Assembly: GCF_001434535.1 (NCBI RefSeq)
Contig: NZ_AYYW01000025.1
Coordinates: forward strand, 1 to 64,000
Direction: 5' to 3'
DNA: 64,000 nt
DNA from: Ligilactobacillus animalis KCTC 3501 = DSM 20602
GTDB lineage: Bacteria > Bacillota > Bacilli > Lactobacillales > Lactobacillaceae
A model generated the notes under the pieces. The model searched no databases, was not told the DNA's origin, and was given only the letters and a program-made list of their open reading frames with translations. Below, one piece after another: positions 56,189 to 64,000 of this stretch (its first letter is position 1; every line of letters starts with the position of its first letter). The translations under genes and the position numbers were made by a program.

Positions 56189-57450
56189 TAAATATGCCCC
56201 CCATCTAAGAAAAATACGGCTTGAAGCTCAGCTAAATCAGCCACCTCTACCACATCTTGAGCCGAAACTCGGTTGATCTTTTCGATCCAGGTCGCTGGTG
56301 TTTCTGGCACTTGGCTCAAGATATCTAACTGACTACGTGTGATCGCCGTCATTTGATTATCCAAACGGCTCTCATAACCGTTGATCAAATTTAGTTTGAT
56401 ATTTTCTAATTCAGCTTCACTGAATTTACATGCAGCTAAGTCAGCAACTTGTTGTTTGATCAAGCTGTAGGCTTTTTCCTTGTCACTTGTCTTGATCCCT
56501 GTTTGGATCAAGAGCAATTGCCGGAAAGGATCAAAATTACTACTTGCATAGTAAGCCAGACTTTCCTTTTCTCGTACATTAGCAAATAATTTAGACTGTG
56601 GTGAGCCCCCCAACAAAGCATTGAAAACTACCGCAGCATAGTGTTTGTCCGTGCGATAAGCGGTCGGCAAGCGATAAGCTAAGTCTAGCTTACTTTGATT
56701 TAAAGTCTGCTTTTCGACCACTTCAACTACTTCAGCTCGTGCTGGCTGTTGATAACCAAGCTTGTCGAGCGCAGTCATTCTTTTGCCAAAAGGTAAGGTG
56801 AGCGCCTTAGCCTCAACTTCGGCTTCCGCGACATCTCCTGACACAAAGATCTGGATCTGATCATTTTGAAGCATTTCCAAATAATAAGCATAGAGTTCAG
56901 CTGCCGTAACTGGAGCTAGATCCTCCACTGTGCCGTAGTTAGCGGCTTGTTGGATCGTATCCTCAAAATAGATCTTTTGCAATTCTAACGCCGCATAGGA
57001 CTGCTTATTATCTTTGACTGCTTCGATATAAGCGGTCAAATTAAGCTTTTGCCGTTCAAAAGTCGTTTCATCAAAGGCCCCATCATTAGCTAATGGTGCA
57101 AAGATCAATTCTTTTAAAAATGAGAAAACTTGGCCTAATAAATCTTCGGGATGCAAAAGATAGTTATCATTTACACAATTCAAAACAAAATTTAGAATAT
57201 GTACTTGCCCACGACGACTGACTGTTGTACCAAAACTTGCTCCATACATCTTGGAAAGCTCTAAGGCAACCGCTTTTTGCGTCGGATAAGCTTGACTACT
57301 CGTTTCTAAAATATTAGCTAATAGCGTTCGCATAACGAGTTCTTTGCGATCTGTCAACTCTTTTAAAAATGAGATCACGACTCGTGTTGTCTTGAACTGT
57401 TGTGTAGGGATCACATTCAACATGACCCCCGCATTGATTTCTTTTTGCAC
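56188..57450 (-). CDS. ymfF: M16 family protein YmfF (non-catalytic partner)
   Basis: A 420-residue M16-fold protein. In place of HxxEH it has NILETSSQAYPTQKAVALELSKMYGA, so it is not expected to bind zinc. The C-terminal half keeps the R/Y-type substrate-binding region (REKESLAYYASSNFD). It probably forms a chamber with YmfH. The start is GTG at 57450 with GGGGGA seven bases upstream. It is the first gene of the ymfF-ymfH-ymfI unit. Confidence 0.92.
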   Translation of the reverse strand: MQKEINAGVMLNVIPTQQFKTTRVVISFLKELTDRKELVMRTLLANILETSSQAYPTQKAVALELSKMYGASFGTTVSRRGQVHILNFVLNCVNDNYLLHPEDLLGQVFSFLKELIFAPLANDGAFDETTFERQKLNLTAYIEAVKDNKQSYAALELQKIYFEDTIQQAANYGTVEDLAPVTAAELYAYYLEMLQNDQIQIFVSGDVAEAEVEAKALTLPFGKRMTALDKLGYQQPARAEVVEVVEKQTLNQSKLDLAYRLPTAYRTDKHYAAVVFNALLGGSPQSKLFANVREKESLAYYASSNFDPFRQLLLIQTGIKTSDKEKAYSLIKQQVADLAACKFSEAELENIKLNLINGYESRLDNQMTAITRSQLDILSQVPETPATWIEKINRVSAQDVVEVADLAELQAVFFLDGGHI

Positions 57451-57524
57451 TAACAGTTCCCCCTTCGATATGTTACTGATATATTTCTAGTTGTTTGGTC
57501 AAATAGTTTATATACTCTCTAACT

Positions 57525-57553
57525 ATGATAAGGTAAAAGCCCCGTATTGACAA
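57525..57553 (-). promoter_or_regulatory. promoter of ymfF-ymfH-ymfI
   Basis: On the minus strand TTGTCA (57548-57553), 17 bases, TATCAT (57525-57530). Confidence 0.7.
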
Positions 57554-57601
57554 GTTTCAATCACAAGGTTTTCCTTTAAAAAAATAAATTTTATTTCCAC
57601 T

Positions 57602-57633
57602 AAAAAAGCTCGTCTAGATCAGACGAGCAAAAA
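57602..57633 (-). terminator. terminator of ftsK
   Basis: GCTCGTCT pairs with AGACGAGC around a five-base loop, followed on the minus strand by six T. Confidence 0.9.
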
Positions 57634-57639
57634 GTGCGA

Positions 57640-59904
57640 TCAATTATCGACTTTTTTCGATTTTAAATAGACTTGGCGTGGTTTAGACCCGGCTTGTGGA
57701 CCGATCATCCCACGATTTTCAAGTTCTTCTACGAGATTAGCAGCTCGATTGTAACCGATCCTAAAGTGACGCTGGATCAGCGATGTACTGCATTTTTGTT
57801 CCTGCGTGATAAAGGCCACGACTTCATCGAAAAGCTCATCAGTCCCATTGCCATCTGGGGCTTTGAGCTCACTTTCAGAAACTTCTAGCGCTTGATCATA
57901 GGTCACTTCAGCTTGGGCTTTGATGAAATCAACAACATTTTGAACATCTTCATCGTAGATATATGCCCCTTGGACTCGCGATGGTTTATTTTGGCCCATT
58001 GGTAAATAGAGCATATCACCTCGACCCAATAATTTTTCGGCGCCAACTTGATCGATGATCGTCCGTGAATCAGTCCCACTTGAGACCGCAAACGCCATCC
58101 GCGAAGGCACATTAGCTTTGATGATCCCGGTAATAACATCCACCGATGGCCGTTGTGTGGCTAAGATCAAATGGATCCCAGCGGCACGTCCCATCTGTGC
58201 GATCCGTGTGATAGCCGCTTCGACCTCATTACCAGTCGTCATCATCAGATCGGCCAATTCATCAACGACTACTACGATATACGGCATTTGCTCATAGTTA
58301 GCTGGATCTTTAGCCGCAAATTTATTGTAGCCGTCTAAATTTCGTTGCCCAGTTCGAGCAAATTCTTCATAGCGCTGTTGCATTTTAGCCACGACTTTTT
58401 CCAAAGTAACTGCTGCCTTGCGTGGTTCTGTAACTACCGGCGTCAATAAATACGGTAGATCATGATACATCCCCAGCTCAACTTTCTTAGGGTCGATCAA
58501 GACCAACTTGACCTGCTCAGGAGGACAGTTCATCAACAGACTCGTCAAGATCACGTTGATTGCGACTGATTTACCGCTCCCGGTCGAACCTGCGATCAAT
58601 AAATGTGGCATTTTGGCTAGATCAGCTGTGATCAATCCATTTGAAATGTCACGTCCCAATGGTACTTCGAGCGGAGCAAAATCAGTTGCTTGAAATTCCG
58701 CCATCAGTTCTTTAAATGAGACCATCGCCACATTTTGATTGGGCACCTCGATCCCAACTAAAGCTTTCCCTGGAATAGGCGCTTCGATCCGAATATCTTT
58801 AGCCGCTAAAGCTAAAGCAAGGTCATCAGCCAAACTGACAAACTTCGAGACCTTGACCCCTACTGCTGGATGCAATTCATATTTAGTCACCGCCGGACCT
58901 AAAATGATATTTTTTAGTTCAGCTTCCACCCCGAAACTTTTAAGCGTCTCAGTCAATACTGCTTGATTTTGCTTGATCTTCTTTTTTTCAACTGAACGAT
59001 CAGGAACTGGTGTCTCACTCAATAAATCGAGCTGGGGCAACTCGTAAGCTTCACTGTTAAATGCTGGTCGTGTTTTTCTTTTAGCAGGTCGTTCGGGCTT
59101 TGTTTTAGGCTTTTCAGCTGGCATCGTGCTCTCTGGCACTGATGCAGCTGGTTCAAGTTGGTCATATACCACCTTTTCGTCAGATATCTTCTCTTCTTTA
59201 GGAGCTGACTCGATCTCATCTTCATTGATCAGCGCTTTAGAAGCATCTTCTTTTAATTTTCCCAACTCACTATGGGCTTGTTTGATCAAATTTTGGCTGC
59301 CTATTACCAATGCTTTTAAAGCTCGACCTAAATTTTCCAGAACAGTTCCAAATGAGATCTGGCAAATAAATAAGACACCCGCACCGAGCAAGAGCACCGC
59401 TAAAAGATATGAACCCAATTGTCCCACTAAAAAATAAGTAAGACTATACAATAAAACGCCCACGATCCCACCAGCCAGATCTTCATTCAAAGTTCCAGCT
59501 ACGAGGTCATGCCCTGCTCGCTCTAAAAAAGCATTCAAAAAATCAGTGTGGATCGCAAGTTCTTGAAATGAGTACGCACTAACAAAGAGCACGATCCCTA
59601 GATATAGCAAGATACCACCTAAAATATAGTTGGCTTTGAGTTTAGGGCGTTTATCAAATAACAACCCATAGCTCCCCAAAATGAGTAACAAAATTGCCCC
59701 TAGCTGATAAGTATTGCCGACTACCAAGCGAATCATATTGGAAAATAATGTTCCTAAAAAGCCCAATTCAAATAACGCCAGGCCTGCAGAAGCAATGGTC
59801 CCAGCTCCGTATAAACGCCAGGTCATTTTAAAACTTGGCTTCGATCGTTTACCTCTCTTTTGAGGACTTGTTTTTTTCTTTCTAGTTTTTTTTTGCTGTG
59901 CCAA
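57640..59904 (-). CDS. ftsK: membrane DNA translocase FtsK/SpoIIIE
   Basis: A 754-residue septal DNA pump. Four membrane helices occupy about residues 25-185, followed by a charged linker rich in Lys/Glu/Pro, then the motor with Walker A IAGSTGSGKS and Walker B VVVDELADLMM, and the C-terminal gamma winged helix (CSTSLIQRHFRIGYNRAA). It moves chromosome DNA through the closing septum. Its place upstream of ymfF matches Bacillus spoIIIE. It complements the soluble paralogue at 6461-8623. Confidence 0.96.
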   Translation of the reverse strand: MAQQKKTRKKKTSPQKRGKRSKPSFKMTWRLYGAGTIASAGLALFELGFLGTLFSNMIRLVVGNTYQLGAILLLILGSYGLLFDKRPKLKANYILGGILLYLGIVLFVSAYSFQELAIHTDFLNAFLERAGHDLVAGTLNEDLAGGIVGVLLYSLTYFLVGQLGSYLLAVLLLGAGVLFICQISFGTVLENLGRALKALVIGSQNLIKQAHSELGKLKEDASKALINEDEIESAPKEEKISDEKVVYDQLEPAASVPESTMPAEKPKTKPERPAKRKTRPAFNSEAYELPQLDLLSETPVPDRSVEKKKIKQNQAVLTETLKSFGVEAELKNIILGPAVTKYELHPAVGVKVSKFVSLADDLALALAAKDIRIEAPIPGKALVGIEVPNQNVAMVSFKELMAEFQATDFAPLEVPLGRDISNGLITADLAKMPHLLIAGSTGSGKSVAINVILTSLLMNCPPEQVKLVLIDPKKVELGMYHDLPYLLTPVVTEPRKAAVTLEKVVAKMQQRYEEFARTGQRNLDGYNKFAAKDPANYEQMPYIVVVVDELADLMMTTGNEVEAAITRIAQMGRAAGIHLILATQRPSVDVITGIIKANVPSRMAFAVSSGTDSRTIIDQVGAEKLLGRGDMLYLPMGQNKPSRVQGAYIYDEDVQNVVDFIKAQAEVTYDQALEVSESELKAPDGNGTDELFDEVVAFITQEQKCSTSLIQRHFRIGYNRAANLVEELENRGMIGPQAGSKPRQVYLKSKKVDN

Positions 59905-60200
59905 GATTTACCCCTCAATTCCCTTTAGGTCCCAAAAGACCCTTCTCAACCATAAATTATAACACATTTGCCCCAAATCAATATTCTCAGTTAAATATAA
60001 TCTTTTTCAAATATAAACAATTAGTTCAGATAAAACATAAATCTTTTTATATTAAACTTTATCATGATATATAAATTCTAAAAAATAAAAATAATTATCT
60101 TTAAATTATAATTTTTATAAAATATAATAACAGAAATTAAAAAATAACTTTTTTAATTGAGGGGTAGCTTAGAAAATAATTATCTAGGGGGCATACACCT
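59905..60200. other. AT-rich divergent spacer between ftsK and oppA-like gene
   Basis: The 296-base spacer is very AT-rich and should carry divergent promoters. An inverted repeat of ten A/T bases (60135-60144 with 60149-60158, four-base loop) lies 42 bases before the plus-strand ATG. No confident -35/-10 pair or coding frame was identified. Confidence 0.4.
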
Positions 60201-61838
60201 ATGAAGTTTAAAAAACTTTTAGCTACGTGGAGTACATTAGCCGTAGCAACTCTAATCTTGAGTGCATGTGGTTCACACAAAGCACAACAAAGTTCAAACA
60301 AACCAGCCACCAAGCAAGTTTTAAACTGGTCAGTTCCAAACGAACTCGCGACGCTTGACTCTGTTACTGTCGCCGAAAGCGGTAGCGCCGATATGATCAA
60401 TAATTCTATGGAAGGCTTGTTCGTGCTTAAAAACAATAAAGCCACAGCTGGATTAGCGATCGATACTAAAGCTTCTGCCGACGGTCTCACCTATACTTTT
60501 TCTCTGCGCAAAGGGGCAAAGTGGTCAAATGGCGATCCTGTCACAGCTCATGATTTTGTCTTTGCTTGGCGGCGTTCGGTCGATCCAAAGACAAATTCTT
60601 TGGCTGCATATATGTATAGTGGGATCAAAAACGCTGATGATATTTTGGCCGGTAAAAAAGCAGCAGAAACATTAGGTGTCAAAGCTTTGAGTGACACTAA
60701 ACTTGTCGTCACACTCGATAAACAACTCCCGTATTTGAAACTGTTGCTAGCAGATGCCCGTTTCTTTCCACAAAATCAGCGAGCAGTCGCAAAATTCGGC
60801 AAAAAATATGGAACTAGCTCCGATACCACCGTCTTCAACGGACCTTTCGTACTTAAAAACTGGACTGGTTCTAATTTGAGCTGGAAATTAGTCAAAAATA
60901 ACAATTACTGGAATAAAAAGCACATCAAAATGGAAACGATCAACTTTAAAGTCGATAAGAGCTTTACTACTGCCTACAATCTCTACCAAGCCAATAAAGT
61001 TGATTTCACTCACCTAAGTGCCGAACAAGCCAAACAATTAGCCGACCAGCCAGGGTATCGGGTCTTGCGCCGGGCTCAAATCACGTATATGAAATTCAAC
61101 GAAACAAAAAAGGAATTTCAAAATAAAAAGATCCGTCAAGTTATCGGTTATGCGATCGACCGCAAACAAATGGCCTCTTCTGTTGCTGGAGACGGTTCTG
61201 TACCATTGACCAATTTAGTTCCACAAGGTGTCTCGACCTTTAAAGGCAAAGATTTTGCGACTTGGGCTAAAACCAAAGTCGGTGTCAGTTACGATCCAAA
61301 ATTGGCTCATAAATTACTCAAAGAAGGTTTAAAAGAACTCGGTGAAGATCACTTTGAATTCACCCTCTTGGGCCGCGATACCGAAATTTCGAAAAAAGAA
61401 ACTGAATTCATCCAAAGCCAGATCGAACAAACTTTACCTGAAGTCAAAGTCCAAACAAGTAATATCCCGATCAAGATGCAAATCGCCAAAGCCGCCAAAG
61501 GCGATTTTGACGTAACCTTGACTGGCTGGTTAGCCGACGTAGCCGATCCAAGCAACTTCTTAGATATCATGACAAAAAATAATCCTAACAACATGGGGAA
61601 ATATGCTAGTCCAAAATTCAACGAACTGATGACTGTTGCTGAAACGAGCGATGCCATGGATAAAGATAAACGCTTTTCTGATCTGATCGCAGCGGCTAAA
61701 CTGCTAAACGAAGATCAACCGGTCGTCCCACTGATTCAAGATGGTACTCCTGAAATGTTGCGCCCATCAGTCCACGGTATGATCCAAAACACTGCGGGTC
61801 TAACTGAAAACTTTCGCTCTGTATACATCACAGAGTAA
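60201..61838 (+). CDS. oligopeptide ABC transporter substrate-binding lipoprotein, OppA family
   Basis: A 545-residue extracellular binding protein. The signal peptide ends in lipobox LSAC. The family 5 solute-binding signature region is GLTYTFSLRKGAKWSNGDPVTAHDFVFAWRRSVDP. GGGGG lies nine bases before the ATG. No permease or ATPase genes are adjacent, so it is an orphan component that probably serves a transporter encoded elsewhere. Peptide binding is by family; a signalling peptide role is possible. Confidence 0.93.
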   Translation: MKFKKLLATWSTLAVATLILSACGSHKAQQSSNKPATKQVLNWSVPNELATLDSVTVAESGSADMINNSMEGLFVLKNNKATAGLAIDTKASADGLTYTFSLRKGAKWSNGDPVTAHDFVFAWRRSVDPKTNSLAAYMYSGIKNADDILAGKKAAETLGVKALSDTKLVVTLDKQLPYLKLLLADARFFPQNQRAVAKFGKKYGTSSDTTVFNGPFVLKNWTGSNLSWKLVKNNNYWNKKHIKMETINFKVDKSFTTAYNLYQANKVDFTHLSAEQAKQLADQPGYRVLRRAQITYMKFNETKKEFQNKKIRQVIGYAIDRKQMASSVAGDGSVPLTNLVPQGVSTFKGKDFATWAKTKVGVSYDPKLAHKLLKEGLKELGEDHFEFTLLGRDTEISKKETEFIQSQIEQTLPEVKVQTSNIPIKMQIAKAAKGDFDVTLTGWLADVADPSNFLDIMTKNNPNNMGKYASPKFNELMTVAETSDAMDKDKRFSDLIAAAKLLNEDQPVVPLIQDGTPEMLRPSVHGMIQNTAGLTENFRSVYITE

Positions 61839-61849
61839 TATACTATATA

Positions 61850-61903
61850 AATACTAAGGGTCCCACTATGATGCTTTTGCATCATAGTGGGACCCTTAGT
61901 ATT
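61850..61903. terminator. 25-bp perfect hairpin between oppA-like gene and trmL
   Basis: The arms 61850-61874 and 61879-61903 are perfect complements over 25 bases with a TTTT loop. It lies between convergent genes and probably terminates both; on the plus strand ACTTTTTG follows. It is related in sequence to the hairpin at 1859-1917. Confidence 0.75.
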
Positions 61904-61935
61904 ACTTTTTGACGGCTACATAAAACTGCCCATTT

Positions 61936-62445
61936 TTATTTTAACTTATCATTTTCATAAGTATGTGTTTTTTCCAAACCAACAAAATCTTGTTGACGCA
62001 AAGCCTCGTAAACTACGATCGCTGCCGTATTTGATAGATTCAACGCGCGAATATGTTCATCATTTTGGGGGATCCGAATGCATTTTTCTTCATTTTGACG
62101 CATGAAGTTTTCGGGCAGACCCGTTGTTTCCTTACCAAACAAGAAATAATGGTCATTTGCTGTTGCATAATCAACTTCCGTATAAGCACGGGGAGCAAAC
62201 TTAGAAACTACATGCAACTGATCATTTTCACCTAAAATTTCCAAGAAAGCTGGTAAATTAGGATGATAAGTTATCTTGACCTTATCCCAGTAGTCTAATC
62301 CCGCGCGTTTTAGATACTTATCTTCTGTCGAAAATCCCAACGGCTCGATCAAATGTAATTCAGTATTGGTCCCAGCACAGGTCCGCGCGATGTTACCTGT
62401 ATTGGCTGGCATCAGTGGTTCAAATAAAACAATATGGTTAGCCAT
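61936..62445 (-). CDS. trmL: tRNA (cytidine/uridine-34 2'-O)-methyltransferase TrmL
   Basis: A 169-residue SPOUT methyltransferase that modifies the wobble base of certain leucine tRNAs. It begins IVLFEPLMPANTGNIARTCAGT, and carries FLFGKETTGLPENFM, IRIPQNDEHIRALNLSNTAAIVVYEALRQ, the knotted SAM-binding motifs. A small 9-bp hairpin lies between its start and an upstream terminator, so transcription may depend on readthrough or on a weak internal promoter. Confidence 0.96.
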   Translation of the reverse strand: MANHIVLFEPLMPANTGNIARTCAGTNTELHLIEPLGFSTEDKYLKRAGLDYWDKVKITYHPNLPAFLEILGENDQLHVVSKFAPRAYTEVDYATANDHYFLFGKETTGLPENFMRQNEEKCIRIPQNDEHIRALNLSNTAAIVVYEALRQQDFVGLEKTHTYENDKLK

Positions 62446-62507
62446 TTCAACTCTTCTTTCATTCTTGAGCTACTAGTCCAAACTAGCAGCAGATAGTATT
62501 TTTACAC

Positions 62508-62616
62508 AAAAAAAGCGTAACTGTTCGGTGTGGGCACGGCGAACAGTTACGTTAATGAAGTACAATCACATAGTAACTAACGACAGTTCCGTTAATTACT
62601 CATAACCGATTTCTTA
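62508..62616 (-). ncRNA. candidate small RNA or attenuator upstream of trmL
   Basis: A transcript of about 109 bases is predicted from the promoter at 62623-62651 to a strong terminator: CGTAACTGTTCG (62540-62551) pairs with its complement (62516-62527), then seven T. Within it GTAATTAACG and CGTTAGTTAC form a 10-bp hairpin whose loop GAACTGT is complementary to part of the terminator's 3' arm. It has no ORF with a ribosome binding site. It could be a stand-alone sRNA or a leader controlling trmL. Confidence 0.6.
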
Positions 62617-62622
62617 ATGAAT

Positions 62623-62651
62623 ACTATAGCATTCATTAAAGTAGTTTTCAA
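62623..62651 (-). promoter_or_regulatory. promoter of the candidate RNA upstream of trmL
   Basis: On the minus strand TTGAAA (62646-62651), 17 bases, TATAGT (62623-62628). It lies just after the rlmA stop. Confidence 0.75.
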
Positions 62652-62664
62652 TCTTTTTTCAAAA

Positions 62665-63522
62665 TTATTTTTCACTACTGAGTAAGGTCACATCCACGGT
62701 GATCTGCTTTAACGGCTGACTCGCAGCTTTTTTCAGACTTTCAGCTGAAGCTCCCCACTGTAAAGGTGTCATTTTCATAAGCGCCGCAAACAAAGCATCA
62801 TCTAGCGAAAATACGTACTTTATCCGTGTACTAGTTGCATTAGGGTAGTGCTTATAGAAGAGATCTAATACTTTTTGATTACTATATTCGTGTTTTTCAT
62901 CATTTTCAGCGTATAATAAACGCCGTAATTCCCCTAGATAGTTAGCATTGGGAATGACTTTCAAAAGTTTGCCCGTTTTTTTCTGGACTCGCGCAAATTC
63001 ACCATAAGCAGATGGCGAAAAAATATCGATCAAATAATCAAAACTTTGTTCACTAAACGGTAGGTCAGCTAGATCTGCAATGCAAAAAAAGCCAGCCGTC
63101 TCTTGTTGCGTCGCCAGATTGATCGCACGTTTCGAAATGTCAAAGCCAACATAACGATCAGAACTATCAGCTCGTTTATGTTCTAATCGTTGTAAGACAC
63201 TACCTTCCCCACAGCCAATATCAAGCACTTTGATCCCCGCTCGTTCACCGATCTGGTTCGCTATTTCTTCAATGATCGGATCAAAAAAACCAGCTTGTAG
63301 TAAAGACCGACGTGCTTGCCACATTGCATCATCATCATAGTCACTTTTGACGCCATGTTTGATCAAATACAAGGTTCCTTTTTTAGAAAGGTCAAATTGA
63401 TGATCGTTAGTACAGTAAACCGTTGTCTTTTCTACCTTACTAAAAGGAGCTCGACAAGTCGGACACCGAAATAGCCCTTTGTTTTGCGCAACAAATTGCG
63501 CTCCCCGTTCGATTTTTTTCAT
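62665..63522 (-). CDS. rlmA: 23S rRNA (guanine-N1)-methyltransferase RlmA
   Basis: The 285-residue protein has an N-terminal zinc finger (FRCPTCRAPF ... VYCTNDHQFD) and a class I SAM methyltransferase domain with VLDIGCGEGSVL. RlmA-type enzymes methylate G745 or G748 of 23S rRNA. The ATG at 63522 is preferred over 63528 because GGG lies six bases upstream. It is eight bases after the ybaK-type gene, suggesting an operon. Confidence 0.92.
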   Translation of the reverse strand: MKKIERGAQFVAQNKGLFRCPTCRAPFSKVEKTTVYCTNDHQFDLSKKGTLYLIKHGVKSDYDDDAMWQARRSLLQAGFFDPIIEEIANQIGERAGIKVLDIGCGEGSVLQRLEHKRADSSDRYVGFDISKRAINLATQQETAGFFCIADLADLPFSEQSFDYLIDIFSPSAYGEFARVQKKTGKLLKVIPNANYLGELRRLLYAENDEKHEYSNQKVLDLFYKHYPNATSTRIKYVFSLDDALFAALMKMTPLQWGASAESLKKAASQPLKQITVDVTLLSSEK

Positions 63523-63530
63523 ACTCATCC

Positions 63531-64000
63531 CTACTTTTCGACCTTGATATATTTACCTTTAACTAGATCCATCAAATCAGTTTGTTTCAAACGGACCGAG
63601 CGCCCTACTTTACCAGCTGAAACTGAGATCAGCGGTTGGTCTTTGATCCGTTCATCAAAGTAGATCGGAAATCCTTTACGCACATTGATCCCGATCGGTG
63701 TATTTGCACCATGGATATAACCCGTGATGTTGATCAAATTTTTATTATCCGCCAAGTGGACTTGCTTTTTCCCTAGCTCTTGGGCTACTAACTTGAGATC
63801 GATCTCATATTCAAGTGGCAAACACACGACCACATAATCTTTAGGATCTTTATTCGCTTGTAGCACGATCGTTTTTAAAATAGATTTAGGATCGACACCT
63901 TGGGCATTAGCTTCTTCTAATGCAGACTGGCCCCTAGTCAACCATTCAAACGAAGCTTCTTCATATTCAATATGATGTTGATCTAGGATCCGTTCGTCAT
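63531..64000 (-). CDS. ybaK: YbaK/EbsC family Cys-tRNA(Pro) deacylase, 5' end outside window
   Basis: The reading frame stays open to the right edge (ERILDQHHIEYEEASFEW precedes the TTG at 63941), so the N-terminus is missing here. The visible 156 residues have SILKTIVLQ, GYIHGANTPIGI and a C-terminal VSAGKVGRSVRLKQTDLMDLVKGKY, typical of the YbaK branch of aminoacyl-tRNA deacylases that remove Cys from tRNA-Pro. It is upstream of rlmA in the same direction. Confidence 0.9.
   Translation of the reverse strand, partial: DERILDQHHIEYEEASFEWLTRGQSALEEANAQGVDPKSILKTIVLQANKDPKDYVVVCLPLEYEIDLKLVAQELGKKQVHLADNKNLINITGYIHGANTPIGINVRKGFPIYFDERIKDQPLISVSAGKVGRSVRLKQTDLMDLVKGKYIKVEK

Noticed and set aside
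60137-60490. 117-codon minus-strand frame opposite the start of the OppA-like gene
   Set aside because: The OppA signal peptide and lipobox are clear on the plus strand; the opposing frame has no ribosome binding site.
1-64000. CRISPR array, prophage, complete insertion sequence or toxin-antitoxin module
   Set aside because: No regularly spaced repeats, integrase, transposase or recognisable toxin-antitoxin pair was seen on either strand.

Overview
The window is a chromosomal segment of a low-GC Gram-positive bacterium, most likely a lactobacillus of the Ligilactobacillus type. This is inferred from the Bacillus/Lactobacillus gene order, the LPXTG pilus operon, the AGGAGG ribosome binding sites, the argS T-box and the PurBox-type purine operators. 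It is almost fully coding. It holds one tRNA gene and no rRNA, CRISPR array, complete insertion sequence or phage.

Layout. 0.1-6.4 kb: a membrane glycerophosphodiester phosphodiesterase, murC, and a divergent cluster of an ATP-grasp enzyme with two esterases. 6.5-18.3 kb: conserved Bacillus-like blocks (sftA, ytpR, ytpP-like thioredoxin, trmB, ytmP; ecsAB, hit, yhaH, prsA, rnhA, yhaM, yheA), with an acetyltransferase and a frameshifted MerR gene. 18.4-25.4 kb: a class A penicillin-binding protein, argR, a Crp-like regulator, argS with its T-box leader, tRNA-Gly, a small DUF2187 protein and a LysR regulator. 25.5-46.3 kb: purine synthesis, all on the minus strand, in two transcription units (purE-purK-purB and purC-S-Q-L-F-M-N-H-D). 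A four-gene sortase-assembled pilus operon (tip, minor pilin, backbone pilin, class C sortase) lies between them. 46.4-49.4 kb: Kup potassium transporter and a deoxynucleoside kinase. 49.4-59.9 kb: rny, recA, pgsA, rodZ-like gene, ymfI, ymfH, ymfF and a membrane FtsK/SpoIIIE, in the Bacillus order. 60.2-64 kb: an OppA-type lipoprotein and the RNA/tRNA enzymes trmL, rlmA and ybaK (cut by the window end).

How it works together. The purine enzymes build IMP from PRPP. Both pur units start at promoters with a PurBox-like site at the same distance from the -35 box, which suggests common control after separation by the pilus genes. PrsA, the penicillin-binding protein, MurC, the FtsK proteins and RodZ serve envelope growth and division. 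RecA carries a perfect SOS box.

Most noteworthy: a sortase with an extra Cna-B-like domain predicted on the cytoplasmic side; a minor pilin whose sorting motif has decayed to LAQLG; a terminator between the backbone pilin and sortase genes; a roughly 110-nt promoter-to-terminator RNA unit upstream of trmL; a purE leader with several hairpins and a 19-codon upstream ORF; two related very long hairpins 60 kb apart; and strong over-representation of GATC. Starts were moved where a ribosome binding site supported a different codon from the longest ORF.
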